A stretch of 64,000 bases of DNA from Burkholderia sp052045245 (GTDB lineage Bacteria; Pseudomonadota; Gammaproteobacteria; Burkholderiales; Burkholderiaceae). The stretch covers positions 123,923 to 187,922 of the forward strand of contig NZ_JBQEON010000008.1 in the NCBI RefSeq assembly GCF_052045245.1, read 5' to 3'. Each line of letters starts with the position of its first letter. The stretch's first letter is position 1. The position numbers and the translations under genes are program-made. The notes beneath the pieces were generated by a model. That model was not told the DNA's origin and searched no databases. It saw nothing but the letters and a program-made list of their open reading frames with translations. This document shows positions 9,259-17,242 of the stretch, piece by piece.

Positions 9259-10320
9259 TCAGTGTGCGGGAAATACACGGACCGCGCGCGGTACGGCCGT
9301 CGCGCCGTCGCCGACCTGCAGCGCGAGCGCACGCCACGCGTCGCGATCGAGTTCCGCTTCGAGCGCACCGCCCGTGCGCGCCTCGAGTTCGACGCGCACC
9401 GAGCCGCCGAGCGGAATCACGCGGCGCACGTCCACCGCGATGCCGTCGCGATGGCCGTCGCCGCCGGCCGGCCACAATTGCAGGTCGTGCGGCCGCACGT
9501 ACGCGTTCGCGGGGCCCGCGAAGTCGGCGTCGACCGCGATCGGCGCCGCCGCCCCCTCGGCGACGAAGCCGTGCCCGGCGACCGTGCCCGGCAGCCGGTT
9601 CGCCGCGCCGAGAAACTCGTAGACGAATGCGCTTTGCGGATGATCGTAGACGTCCTGCGGGCTGCCGACCTGCTCCACATGGCCGCGGTTCAGCACGACG
9701 ATCCGGTCGGCCACTTCCAGCGCTTCCTCCTGGTCATGCGTGACGAAGATCGTCGAGATGTGCAGGTCGTCGTGCAGACGACGCAGCCAGCCGCGCAGTT
9801 CCTTGCGCACCTTCGCGTCGAGCGCGCCGAACGGCTCGTCGAGCAGCAGCACCTTCGGCTCGACCGCGAGCGCGCGGGCCAGCGCGATCCGCTGGCGCTG
9901 GCCGCCCGACAGCTCGGACGGATAGCGCTGCGCGAGCCAGTCGAGCTGCACGAGCTTCAGCAGCTCGTGCACTTTCTCGCGGATCGCGGCATCCGACGGC
10001 CGCTCGCGGCGCGGCTTCACGCGCAGCCCGAACGCGACGTTCTCGAATACGGTCATGTGGCGGAACAGCGCGTAATGCTGGAACACGAAGCCGACCTGGC
10101 GATCGCGCGCGCCGACCGACGCGACGTCGAGCCCCTGCAGCACGACCTGGCCGGCGTCCGCGTGCTCGAGGCCCGCGATCACGCGCAGCAGCGTGGTCTT
10201 GCCGCAACCGGACGGCCCGAGCAGCGCGACGAGCTCGCCCGGCGGAAAGTCGAGCGACACGTTGTCGAGGGCGGTGAAATCGCCGAAGCGCTTCTGAAGG
10301 TGACGGACGGTGATACCCAT
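9259..10320 (-). CDS. cysA: Sulfate/thiosulfate ABC transporter ATP-binding protein
   Basis: 353-residue ATPase of the CysA family. Walker A GPSGCGKT at 35-42, signature LSGGQ at 137-141, Walker B LLLDEP at 158-163 and H-loop His195 are intact; residues 240-353 form the extra regulatory TOBE-like domain found in sulfate and molybdate importers. It powers uptake through the CysT/CysW channel. It follows cysW by 14 bases, so the two are co-transcribed. Confidence 0.96.
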   Translation of the reverse strand: MGITVRHLQKRFGDFTALDNVSLDFPPGELVALLGPSGCGKTTLLRVIAGLEHADAGQVVLQGLDVASVGARDRQVGFVFQHYALFRHMTVFENVAFGLRVKPRRERPSDAAIREKVHELLKLVQLDWLAQRYPSELSGGQRQRIALARALAVEPKVLLLDEPFGALDAKVRKELRGWLRRLHDDLHISTIFVTHDQEEALEVADRIVVLNRGHVEQVGSPQDVYDHPQSAFVYEFLGAANRLPGTVAGHGFVAEGAAAPIAVDADFAGPANAYVRPHDLQLWPAGGDGHRDGIAVDVRRVIPLGGSVRVELEARTGGALEAELDRDAWRALALQVGDGATAVPRAVRVFPAH

Positions 10321-10334
10321 TCTGGTTGCCTCTT

Positions 10335-11282
10335 TTACGATTTCGACGAAATGGCGGCGACGGGGCCGGCGTGAGCGGGAACGTCATCGCGCGCGCCGGC
10401 CAGTTCGGCGGCGAGATGACGCTCGGCGAGCAGCTTCAGCGCGAGCGTGACGAGCGCGAGCAGCGCCAGCACCGATGCCACCGCGAACGCCGCCGCGAAG
10501 TTGTATTCGTTGTACAGGATCTCGACGTGCAGCGGCATCGTGTCGGTCACGCCGCGGATGTGGCCGGACACGACCGACACCGCACCGAACTCGCCCATCG
10601 CGCGCGCATTGCACAGGATCACGCCGTACAGCAGGCCCCACTTCACGTTCGGCAGCGTCACGCGCCGGAAGATCTGCCAGCCCGACGCGCCGAGCACGCG
10701 CGCGGCCTCTTCCTCGTCGGTACCTTGCGCCTGCATCAGCGGGATCAGCTCGCGCGCGACGAACGGGAACGTGACGAAGATCGTCGCGAGCACGATGCCC
10801 GGCACCGCGAAGATGATCTGCACGTCGTGATCCTGCAGCCACGGGCCGAACCAGCCCTGCGCGCCGAACAGCAGCACGTAGACGAGGCCCGAGATCACCG
10901 GCGACACGGAAAACGGCAGGTCGATCAGCGTGGTCAGCAACGCCTTGCCGCGGAATTCGAACTTCGCGATTGCCCACGACGCGCACACGCCGAACACGAG
11001 ATTGAGCGGCACCGCGATCACCGCGACGGTCAGCGTCAGCTTGATCGCCGACCACGCGTCGGGATCGGCGAGCGACGCGAGATAGAAGCCGACGCCCTTG
11101 CGCAGCGCCTCGAAGAACACCGCGGCGAGCGGCACGACGAGGAAGAACGCGAGGAACGCCAGCGCGACGCCGATCAGCAGCCAGCGCACGGCGCGCGACT
11201 CGCTGACGGGATCGAGCCGCTTCGCGGCGCGCGCGCGCGCGGCGGACGGGTTGTTCAGCACGGCACTCGACTCCTGGTTCAT
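10335..11282 (-). CDS. cysW: Sulfate ABC transporter permease CysW
   Basis: 315-residue inner-membrane permease. About six hydrophobic helices flank the ABC-permease EAA loop (DEEEAARVLGASGWQIFRRV near residue 205). AGGAGG lies seven bases upstream of the ATG at 11282, and that ATG overlaps the cysT stop (ATGA), giving translational coupling. The open frame continues far upstream through cysT and sbp, but that is an antigenic GC-rich shadow and not coding. Forms a heterodimeric channel with CysT. Confidence 0.95.
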   Translation of the reverse strand: MNQESSAVLNNPSAARARAAKRLDPVSESRAVRWLLIGVALAFLAFFLVVPLAAVFFEALRKGVGFYLASLADPDAWSAIKLTLTVAVIAVPLNLVFGVCASWAIAKFEFRGKALLTTLIDLPFSVSPVISGLVYVLLFGAQGWFGPWLQDHDVQIIFAVPGIVLATIFVTFPFVARELIPLMQAQGTDEEEAARVLGASGWQIFRRVTLPNVKWGLLYGVILCNARAMGEFGAVSVVSGHIRGVTDTMPLHVEILYNEYNFAAAFAVASVLALLALVTLALKLLAERHLAAELAGARDDVPAHAGPVAAISSKS

Positions 11283-12178
11283 GGCTGGCCTCCTGCCGCG
11301 TTCGCGGCAACGCCGACGGCCGCCGGCGCCGGGCCGCTCGCGCCCTTGCTCGTCCTGCGCTGCAGATACCACTGCAGCGTGTTGATCAGGAGCAGCATCA
11401 GGAACGACACGACCAGCATCACGACCGCCAGCGCGGTCGCGCCTGCGTAGTCGTACTGCTCCAGCTTCGTGATGATGAGCAGCGACGTGATTTCGGATTT
11501 CATCGGCACGTTGCCGGCGATGAAGATCACCGACCCGTATTCGCCGAGCGCGCGCGCGAACGCGAGCGCGAAGCCGGTGAGCAGCGCCGGCAGCACGGCC
11601 GGCAGCACGACGCGGCGGAACGTCAGCCAGCGCGACGCGCCGAGGCACGCGGCGGCCTCTTCCTGCTCGCGTTCGAAATCCTCGAGCACCGGCTGCACGG
11701 TGCGCACGACGAACGGCAGCCCGATGAAGGTCAGCGCGACCAGCACGCCGACCGGCGTGAACGCGATCTTGATGCCGAACGGCGCGAGATACTGGCCGAC
11801 CCAGCCCTTGGTCGCATAGACGGCCGCGAGCGAGATGCCGGCGACCGACGTCGGCAGCGCGAACGGCAGGTCGACGATCGCGTCGACGAGGCGCTTGAAC
11901 GGGAACGTGTAGCGCACCAGCACCCACGCGACGAGAAAGCCGAACACGGCGTTGATCGCCGCGCCGCCCAGGGCGGAGGCAAACGTCAGCCGGTACGACG
12001 CGAGGACGCGCGGCGACGTGACGGCGGTGACGAACTGGTCCCACGACAGGGTCGCGGTCTTCAGGAACGTGGCGGCGAGCGGAATCAGCACCACGAGGCT
12101 CAAATAGGCCACCGTGATGCCGAGCGTCACGCCGAAACCGGGCAGCGCGCTCGGCTTGCGAAAGGTGTACGTCGTCAT
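11279..12178 (-). CDS. cysT: Sulfate ABC transporter permease CysT
   Basis: 299-residue inner-membrane permease, partner of CysW. Hydrophobic segments begin at about residue 16, and the EAA loop REQEEAAACLGASRWLTFRR lies near 195. The ATG at 12178 is preferred (AGAG seven bases upstream); an in-frame GTG at 12208 would add ten residues without a better ribosome site. A 150-base gap containing a strong hairpin separates it from sbp upstream, while it overlaps cysW downstream. The C-terminal 25 residues are Ala/Pro-rich. Confidence 0.95.
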   Translation of the reverse strand: MTTYTFRKPSALPGFGVTLGITVAYLSLVVLIPLAATFLKTATLSWDQFVTAVTSPRVLASYRLTFASALGGAAINAVFGFLVAWVLVRYTFPFKRLVDAIVDLPFALPTSVAGISLAAVYATKGWVGQYLAPFGIKIAFTPVGVLVALTFIGLPFVVRTVQPVLEDFEREQEEAAACLGASRWLTFRRVVLPAVLPALLTGFALAFARALGEYGSVIFIAGNVPMKSEITSLLIITKLEQYDYAGATALAVVMLVVSFLMLLLINTLQWYLQRRTSKGASGPAPAAVGVAANAAGGQP

Positions 12179-12223
12179 CGGATGCTCTTGCTGGGTGTTG
12201 CTGCTCACGGGTCCGGCGCGAAC

Positions 12224-12248
12224 GCCGGCGCGGGAATCTCGCGCCGGC
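12224..12248 (-). promoter_or_regulatory. Intercistronic hairpin between sbp and cysT
   Basis: Nine-base perfect arms (GCCGGCGCG and CGCGCCGGC) around a seven-base loop, with no U-tract. Such hairpins between a binding-protein gene and its permease genes often stabilise the upstream mRNA or reduce read-through. That role is inferred here. Confidence 0.5.
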
Positions 12249-12328
12249 TGCCGGCCGGGGATGCGGCGCGCTGTCGTGGCGCGCCGCTGTCGTTATGGCT
12301 TGCTGCTTGCTGCCTGATGCGGCCGCGG

Positions 12329-13366
12329 TTACTGCGGCTTGTAGATCGAATCGAACACGCCGCCGTCCGCGAAATGCGTCTTCTGCGCATTCGTCCAGCC
12401 GCCGAAGGTGTCGTCGACCGTGTACAGCTTCAGCGTCGGGAACTGCTTCGTCAGCGCCGCCGGCACGTTCTTCGAACGCGGACGGTAATAGTTGCGCGCC
12501 GCGATCTCCTGGCCCTGCGGGCTGTAGAGGAAATTCAGGTAGGCCTCGGCCAGCTTGCGCGTGCCCTTCTTGTCGACCACCTTGTCGACCACCGCGACGG
12601 GCGGCTCGGCCAGGATGCTGACCGACGGCACGACGATCTCGAACTTGTCGGTGCCGAATTCCTTGATCGACAGGAACGCCTCGTTTTCCCATGCGATCAG
12701 CACGTCGCCGATCCCGCGCTGCACGAAGCTCGTCGTCGCGCCTCGCGCGCCCGAATCGAGCACGCCGGCGTTCTTGTAGAGCTTCGTCACGAACGCCTTC
12801 GCGCTCTGCTCGTTGCCGCCCGGCTTGTGCACGGCGTATGCCCAGGCGGCCAGGTAGTTCCAGCGCGCGCCGCCCGAGGTCTTCGGGTTCGGCGTGACGA
12901 TCGAGATGCCCGGCCTGGTCAGGTCGTCCCAGTCCTTGATGCCCTTCGGATTGCCCTTGCGCACGAGGAACACGATCGTCGACGTGTACGGCGATGCGTT
13001 GTCCGGCAGGCGCTTTTGCCAGTCCTTGTTGACGAGGCCCTTGTTGGCGAGCGCGTCGATGTCGTACGCGAGCGCCAGCGTGACGACGTCGGCCTGCAAG
13101 CCGTCGAGCACCGAGCGCGCCTGCGCGCCCGAGCCGCCGTGCGACTGCTTGAAGTCGACCGTCTCGCCCGTCTTCGCCTTCCACACCTTGCCGAACGCCT
13201 GGTTGAAGTCCTGATACAGCTCGCGCGTCGGGTCGTACGACACGTTCAGGAACGTCGTATCGGCCTGCGCATGCGTCGCGACGCCCAGTACCGCCGCCGC
13301 GCCCAGCGCGAGTGTTGCGATCAGGCGGCCCACTGCGCCCGCCAGCCCCGTATTGCGCTTCGCCAT
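12329..13366 (-). CDS. sbp: Periplasmic sulfate-binding protein
   Basis: 345-residue periplasmic binding protein. Signal peptide at about residues 1-35 (hydrophobic ATLALGAAAVLGVATHAQA, AxA site), then LNVSYDPTRELYQDFN, the hallmark start of mature sulfate-binding proteins, and QSHGGSGAQARSVLDGL, which supplies sulfate contacts. The C-terminal segment GQEIAARNYYRPR is also diagnostic. First gene of sbp-cysT-cysW-cysA-cysB, with GGAGAA upstream of the ATG. The upstream 90 bases are strikingly A/T-rich, as expected for a CysB-controlled promoter. Confidence 0.96.
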   Translation of the reverse strand: MAKRNTGLAGAVGRLIATLALGAAAVLGVATHAQADTTFLNVSYDPTRELYQDFNQAFGKVWKAKTGETVDFKQSHGGSGAQARSVLDGLQADVVTLALAYDIDALANKGLVNKDWQKRLPDNASPYTSTIVFLVRKGNPKGIKDWDDLTRPGISIVTPNPKTSGGARWNYLAAWAYAVHKPGGNEQSAKAFVTKLYKNAGVLDSGARGATTSFVQRGIGDVLIAWENEAFLSIKEFGTDKFEIVVPSVSILAEPPVAVVDKVVDKKGTRKLAEAYLNFLYSPQGQEIAARNYYRPRSKNVPAALTKQFPTLKLYTVDDTFGGWTNAQKTHFADGGVFDSIYKPQ

Positions 13367-13394
13367 CCTTGGTTCTCCCGTGTTGTCGGTATTG

Positions 13395-13475
13395 CGATGT
13401 CGGGCCAGTCTAACGAACGGGCTACATGATTAAAAATAATCGTTCTTCATTTTTTAATATTCAAAAGTGCTAACG
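13395..13475 (-). promoter_or_regulatory. A/T-rich candidate CysB-controlled promoter of sbp
   Basis: An abrupt A/T-rich block (centre 13425-13465, with runs such as TTTTTAATATT and AAAAATAATCG) in otherwise ~67% GC DNA, directly upstream of the sulfate operon. CysB sites are degenerate and A/T-rich, so this is the expected location. No exact consensus can be asserted. Confidence 0.4.
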
Positions 13476-13587
13476 CAGACGGGACGGACGGTTGCGGCGG
13501 ATAAACCGACGTTTCGACGTCGCGAAATCGCGCCGGAACCGGCGTGATCGCGTCGAACCTCAAGTAACACTTGAAATTCGCGAAGTA

Positions 13588-13603
13588 CTGTATAAAAATA
13601 CAG
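13588..13603 (+). promoter_or_regulatory. SOS box 1 (LexA operator)
   Basis: CTGTATAAAAATACAG matches the LexA consensus CTGT-N8-ACAG exactly. It lies 28 bases upstream of lexA and overlaps the probable promoter, consistent with autorepression. Confidence 0.92.
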
Positions 13604-13607
13604 CTCA

Positions 13608-13623
13608 CTGTCTATCCATACAG
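13608..13623 (+). promoter_or_regulatory. SOS box 2 (LexA operator)
   Basis: CTGTCTATCCATACAG is a second exact CTGT-N8-ACAG site, four bases after the first and only seven bases before the lexA ATG. Tandem boxes imply tight autoregulation. Confidence 0.92.
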
Positions 13624-13630
13624 TTCAGCC

Positions 13631-14278
13631 ATGACCAAACTCACCGCCCGTCAGCAGCAAGTGTTCGACTTGATCCGCCGCGCGATCGAGCGCTCCGGTT
13701 TCCCGCCCACGCGTGCCGAGATCGCGGCCGAGCTCGGTTTCAGCTCGCCGAATGCGGCCGAGGAGCACCTCCGTGCGCTGGCGCGCAAGGGCGTGATCGA
13801 GCTGGCCGCCGGCGCGTCGCGCGGCATCCGCCTGCTCGGCATCGACGATGCGCCGCACCAGTTCACGCTGCCGCACGCCGGCCTGATGCAACTGTCGCTG
13901 CCGCTCGTCGGCCGGGTCGCGGCCGGTAGCCCGATCCTCGCGCAGGAACACATCTCCCAGCATTACGCATGCGATCCCGCGCTGTTCACGAGCAAGCCCG
14001 ACTACCTGCTGAAGGTGCGCGGCCTGTCGATGCGCGACGCCGGCATTCTCGACGGCGACCTCCTCGCCGTGCAGAAGCGCACGGAAGCGAAGGACGGCCA
14101 GATCATCGTCGCCCGCCTCGGCGACGACGTCACGGTCAAGCGCCTGATGCGCCGGCCCGGCGGCCTCGAGCTGATCGCAGAGAACCCGGATTACGAAAAC
14201 ATCTTCGTCAAGGCCGGCAGCGCGGAATTCGCGCTGGAAGGCATCGCCGTCGGGCTGATCCGCTCGGGCGAACTCTGA
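13631..14278 (+). CDS. lexA: LexA repressor
   Basis: 215-residue SOS repressor/protease. N-terminal winged HTH at about residues 1-65 (TARQQQVFDLIRRAIERSGF). Ala98-Gly99 in GRVAAGSPILA is the autocleavage site, and Ser133 (RGLSMRDAGILDGD) and Lys170 (DDVTVKRLM) form the catalytic dyad. RecA filaments trigger self-cleavage after DNA damage. The ATG at 13631 is chosen because the preceding in-frame TTG codons lie inside the SOS boxes; no clear Shine-Dalgarno precedes it. Two small genes follow on the same strand (gaps of 26 and 29 bases) and probably belong to the same SOS operon. Confidence 0.97.
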   Translation: MTKLTARQQQVFDLIRRAIERSGFPPTRAEIAAELGFSSPNAAEEHLRALARKGVIELAAGASRGIRLLGIDDAPHQFTLPHAGLMQLSLPLVGRVAAGSPILAQEHISQHYACDPALFTSKPDYLLKVRGLSMRDAGILDGDLLAVQKRTEAKDGQIIVARLGDDVTVKRLMRRPGGLELIAENPDYENIFVKAGSAEFALEGIAVGLIRSGEL

Positions 14279-14304
14279 CAATCGGTCTCGCTGAGGAGAA
14301 CATC

Positions 14305-14643
14305 ATGGAACGCCTGTCCCGTCTGCTGCCTTTCCGTCAATTCGGCCGCCTGCGTCATCTGCGCGGCCGCACGCCCTGCGCGCCGCTGTCCGCCGCGGCG
14401 CCCGTGGTGAGCCAAGAAGTCGCAGTTGAACGGCAGGCGTCGCTGCTGCCGTCAGCGCTGCCCGCGTTCGCGCGGGTGTCGCTGAATGCCGGCCTCAATC
14501 ACGCGGAACCGGCGCGTCGTGCGCCGGTGCGCGTCTATCACGGCCGCTCGCGCCTGATCATGGTCGGAACGATCGATGCCGTGTGCCGGATGATCGATCG
14601 CTGCATCGACGAGGAACGATCGGCCGCACACGGCGGTCTCTGA
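14305..14643 (+). CDS. Unknown small protein in the lexA operon
   Basis: 112-residue protein I do not recognise. It starts 26 bases after the lexA stop with TGAGGAGA upstream of the ATG. The N-terminal ~25 residues are Arg/Leu-rich, a low-complexity Ala/Val middle follows, and a compact C-terminal part (APVRVYHGRSRLIMVGTIDA, then CRMIDRCIDEE) looks folded. No transmembrane segment or known cell-division-inhibitor motif is evident. Position behind two SOS boxes makes damage-induced expression likely. SulA-like behaviour would be speculation. Confidence 0.72.
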   Translation: MERLSRLLPFRQFGRLRHLRGRTPCAPLSAAAPVVSQEVAVERQASLLPSALPAFARVSLNAGLNHAEPARRAPVRVYHGRSRLIMVGTIDAVCRMIDRCIDEERSAAHGGL

Positions 14644-14672
14644 TTGCGGAACCTGTCCGCACCGGAGGCATC

Positions 14673-15389
14673 GTGACTGGATCTTCGAGCCGCGCCCGGC
14701 GGCTCAAGCCCCTGCTGATCGTCGTGCTGGCCGTCGCCGCCCTGGTGGCGATCGGCTATGCATACGCGTCGCCGTACGTCGCGCTCGGTCGCCTGAAATC
14801 GGCGATCGACGCGCGCGATGCGCAGGCGGTCAGCGAATATGTCGATTTTCCGTCGCTGCGCATCAGCCTGAAGCAGCAGGTCACGGCAGAGTTGATGCGC
14901 CGGATCGACGCGGTGAAGAAGGACAATCCGTTCGCGGTGATCGGCGCGCTGATCGGTTCTGCATTGATCGGCCCGCTGGTCGATGCGTATGCAACGCCGG
15001 AAGGCGTGGCGGCGCTGATGAGCGGCATTCCGCCGCGCGGTAATCCGGGCGAACGGCCGCCCGACTGGTCGGGGCCGCCGTCCGGCGATGCGCCGGGCCA
15101 TGCGCCGGCCACACCACCGGCCAATCCCGCGAGCCTCCCCGTACCGGGCAGCAGCGCCACCGCGTCAGCGGCGTCTGCGCCGGCCCCCACATCGGCACCC
15201 ACATCGGCACCCGCGTCGGCCAGCCCGAGCGATGCAGGCCATCCGCAGCAAACGAGCGCCGGCTACCGGAATATCGATGAATTCGTCGTGACCTACCAGC
15301 GCAGCGCCGATGGCACGCGCTATGCGGCGATCTTCCATCGTGTCGGCCTGTTCTCGTGGAAGCTGTCCGCGATCGATCTGCACGCCTGA
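14673..15389 (+). CDS. DUF2939 membrane-anchored protein
   Basis: 238-residue protein with an N-terminal signal anchor (KPLLIVVLAVAALVAIGYAY, about residues 10-30) followed by the DUF2939-type region: ASPYVALGRLKSAIDARDAQ, then EYVDFPSLRISLKQQVTAEL. Residues ~115-190 are a Pro/Ala/Ser-rich linker, and a short C-terminal domain (VVTYQRSADGTRYAAIFHR) follows. The GTG start at 14673 is chosen for GGAGG five bases upstream. The family has no established function; the protein probably faces the periplasm. It may be co-transcribed with lexA, from which it is separated by one small gene. Confidence 0.82.
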   Translation: MTGSSSRARRLKPLLIVVLAVAALVAIGYAYASPYVALGRLKSAIDARDAQAVSEYVDFPSLRISLKQQVTAELMRRIDAVKKDNPFAVIGALIGSALIGPLVDAYATPEGVAALMSGIPPRGNPGERPPDWSGPPSGDAPGHAPATPPANPASLPVPGSSATASAASAPAPTSAPTSAPASASPSDAGHPQQTSAGYRNIDEFVVTYQRSADGTRYAAIFHRVGLFSWKLSAIDLHA

Positions 15390-15494
15390 GCGTGCCGCGA
15401 TCGAAATGGAGGCCGCCGTTGCGGCACGGCGCAAGACCAGCGTGAATCGCAGCGCGACCCAGCCGGTCAGGCAATCACGGCACGACTTGCCGTG

Positions 15495-15992
15495 TTACTT
15501 GCCGTTCGCAGTGGCCGCTTCGCGTTCGCGCGCGATCTCGGCCTTTTGCTCTTCCGCCGACGAACAGGCGACCAGAATGCTGCAGTTCACGCGATCGAGC
15601 AGTTGCGTATTGCCCGACCCCATCCACCACCTGGACAACCCGCTGCGGCACCGGTGGCCGACAACGACGAGGTCGGCCTTGATCTCCGTCGCGAGATTCG
15701 CGATTTCGTCGATCGGATAGCCGAACGCGAAATGGCCTTCCGCCTGAACGCCGCGCTCGCGCAGCCAGTTCACGCCTTCCTGCAGGATCTCGCGCGCCGT
15801 TTCCTCGAAACGGCCGCAGGCGACGTCGGTCAGCAGCCCTGCGCTTTGCGCGATGCTCGAGCGCATGTCGACGACCGACAGCAAATGCGTTTCCGCCTTC
15901 AGATCCATCGCGAGATTGGCGCCACAGCGCAATGCCTTGCGTCCTTCGAGCGTGCCGTCGTAGCACAGCAAAATCTTGTTGTAGCTAGCCAT
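15495..15992 (-). CDS. Universal stress protein (UspA family)
   Basis: 165-residue single-domain Usp. Starts with KILLCYDGTLEGRKALRCG and ends with the ATP-binding motif VVGHRCRSGLSRWWMGSGNT (about 111-129), so it is of the nucleotide-binding type. GGGAGG lies upstream of the ATG. The C-terminal ~20 residues are charged (EEQKAEIAREREA). The family helps cells survive stress and stasis in the cytoplasm; no partner gene is evident. It is convergent with the DUF2939 gene across 105 bases. Confidence 0.92.
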   Translation of the reverse strand: MASYNKILLCYDGTLEGRKALRCGANLAMDLKAETHLLSVVDMRSSIAQSAGLLTDVACGRFEETAREILQEGVNWLRERGVQAEGHFAFGYPIDEIANLATEIKADLVVVGHRCRSGLSRWWMGSGNTQLLDRVNCSILVACSSAEEQKAEIAREREAATANGK

Positions 15993-16321
15993 GAAACCTC
16001 CCTATCGCGACTACGTGCGCTATGCACTCATCATGGTGCGCCGCAATTCCGGACGCAAGGGATGGAAAACGCTGATTCGCCACGCGGGGCGCGTCGGCGA
16101 TGATGCAGTGCACGATCCGTGCACGCCTGCACCGTGCCGCGCGGGCATGCCCTGAAGGGATGCGGCCGATGCACTAGAATGGCCCGTTCATGCCGTCGGC
16201 GCGCGTTCGCTTCGGCCATGTCGATCTGACAAGCATTCGTCCGATCCGTTCGCCTGCCCGCATGCCGGCCCGGCCGGCCACGAAGCCGAAAAACGCGCCC
16301 GCTTACAACGACAACCTGCCC
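15993..16321. other. Divergent intergenic region usp / nodI
   Basis: 329 bases between divergent genes. A TAGAAT -10-like hexamer at 16175-16180 points toward nodI. An in-frame ATG at 16190 would give nodI a 44-residue N-terminal extension of basic, non-conserved sequence, which I regard as untranslated. No palindromic operator is seen. Confidence 0.4.
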
Positions 16322-17236
16322 ATGTCCGTTGCACCGATCGAGTTCCGGAACGTCGAAAAGCGCTATGGCGACAAGCTCGTCGTCAACGACCTGTCCTTCC
16401 ACGTCCAGGCCGGCGAATGCTACGGCCTGCTCGGGCCGAACGGCGCCGGCAAGACCACCACCCTGCGGATGCTGCTCGGCCTCGCGTATCCCGACGCGGG
16501 CGCCATTTCACTGTGCGGCGAACCCGTTCCGTCGCGCGCGCGGCATGCGCGCCAGCGAGTCGGCGTCGTCCCGCAGTTCGACAACCTCGACCCCGACTTC
16601 ACGGTCCGCGAAAACCTGCTCGTGTTCAGCCGCTATTTCGGGATGTCCGCGCAGGCCGCACGCGCGCTCGTGCAGCCGCTGCTCGAATTCGCGAAGCTGG
16701 AAAACAAGGCCGATGCGAAGGTCGGCGAGTTGTCGGGCGGCATGAAGCGCCGGCTGACGCTCGCCCGTGCGCTCGTCAACGATCCCGACGTGCTGGTGCT
16801 CGACGAACCGACGACGGGCCTCGATCCGCAGGCGCGGCACCTGATGTGGGAGCGGTTGCGCTCGCTGCTCGCGCGCGGCAAGACGATCCTGATCACCACG
16901 CATTTCATGGAAGAAGCCGAGCGCCTGTGCGACCGACTGTGCGTGATCGAGGAAGGCCGCAAGATCGCCGAAGGCACGCCGCACGCATTGATCGAATCGG
17001 AGATCGGCTGCGACGTGATCGAGATCTACGGTCCCGATCCGGTCGCGCTGCGTGACGAACTGGCGGCGTTCGCGAAGCACACCGAGATCAGCGGCGAGAC
17101 GCTGTTCTGCTACGTGACCGACCCCGAGCCGCTCAGCGCGCGGCTCAAGGGGCGCACGGGGTTGCGCTATCTGCATCGTCCGGCCAATCTGGAAGACGTG
17201 TTCCTGCGGCTCACCGGCCGCGACATGCAGGACTGA
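16322..17236 (+). CDS. nodI: NodI-type ABC-2 exporter ATPase
   Basis: 304-residue ABC-2 ATPase of the drug-resistance (DRA) group. Walker A GPNGAGKT at 38-45, LSGGM at 137-141, Walker B with DEP at 161-163, H-loop ITTHFMEEAERL; C-terminal NodI-like segment ending RPANLEDVFLRLTGRDMQD. The ATG at 16322 gives the length usual for Burkholderia NodI. Paired with the permease gene six bases downstream. Rhizobial NodIJ exports lipochitin Nod factors; no nodABC is nearby, so the substrate here is unknown. Betaproteobacterial homologues are regarded as the ancestral, non-symbiotic form. Confidence 0.9.
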   Translation: MSVAPIEFRNVEKRYGDKLVVNDLSFHVQAGECYGLLGPNGAGKTTTLRMLLGLAYPDAGAISLCGEPVPSRARHARQRVGVVPQFDNLDPDFTVRENLLVFSRYFGMSAQAARALVQPLLEFAKLENKADAKVGELSGGMKRRLTLARALVNDPDVLVLDEPTTGLDPQARHLMWERLRSLLARGKTILITTHFMEEAERLCDRLCVIEEGRKIAEGTPHALIESEIGCDVIEIYGPDPVALRDELAAFAKHTEISGETLFCYVTDPEPLSARLKGRTGLRYLHRPANLEDVFLRLTGRDMQD

Positions 17237-17242
17237 TCGATC

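Noticed and set aside
10335..13184. A 949-codon minus-strand open frame spanning cysW, cysT and sbp
   Set aside because: Only the last 315 codons (cysW, from 11282 with AGGAGG) have protein character; the upstream part is a GC-rich shadow of cysT and sbp, which are clearly coded in other frames.
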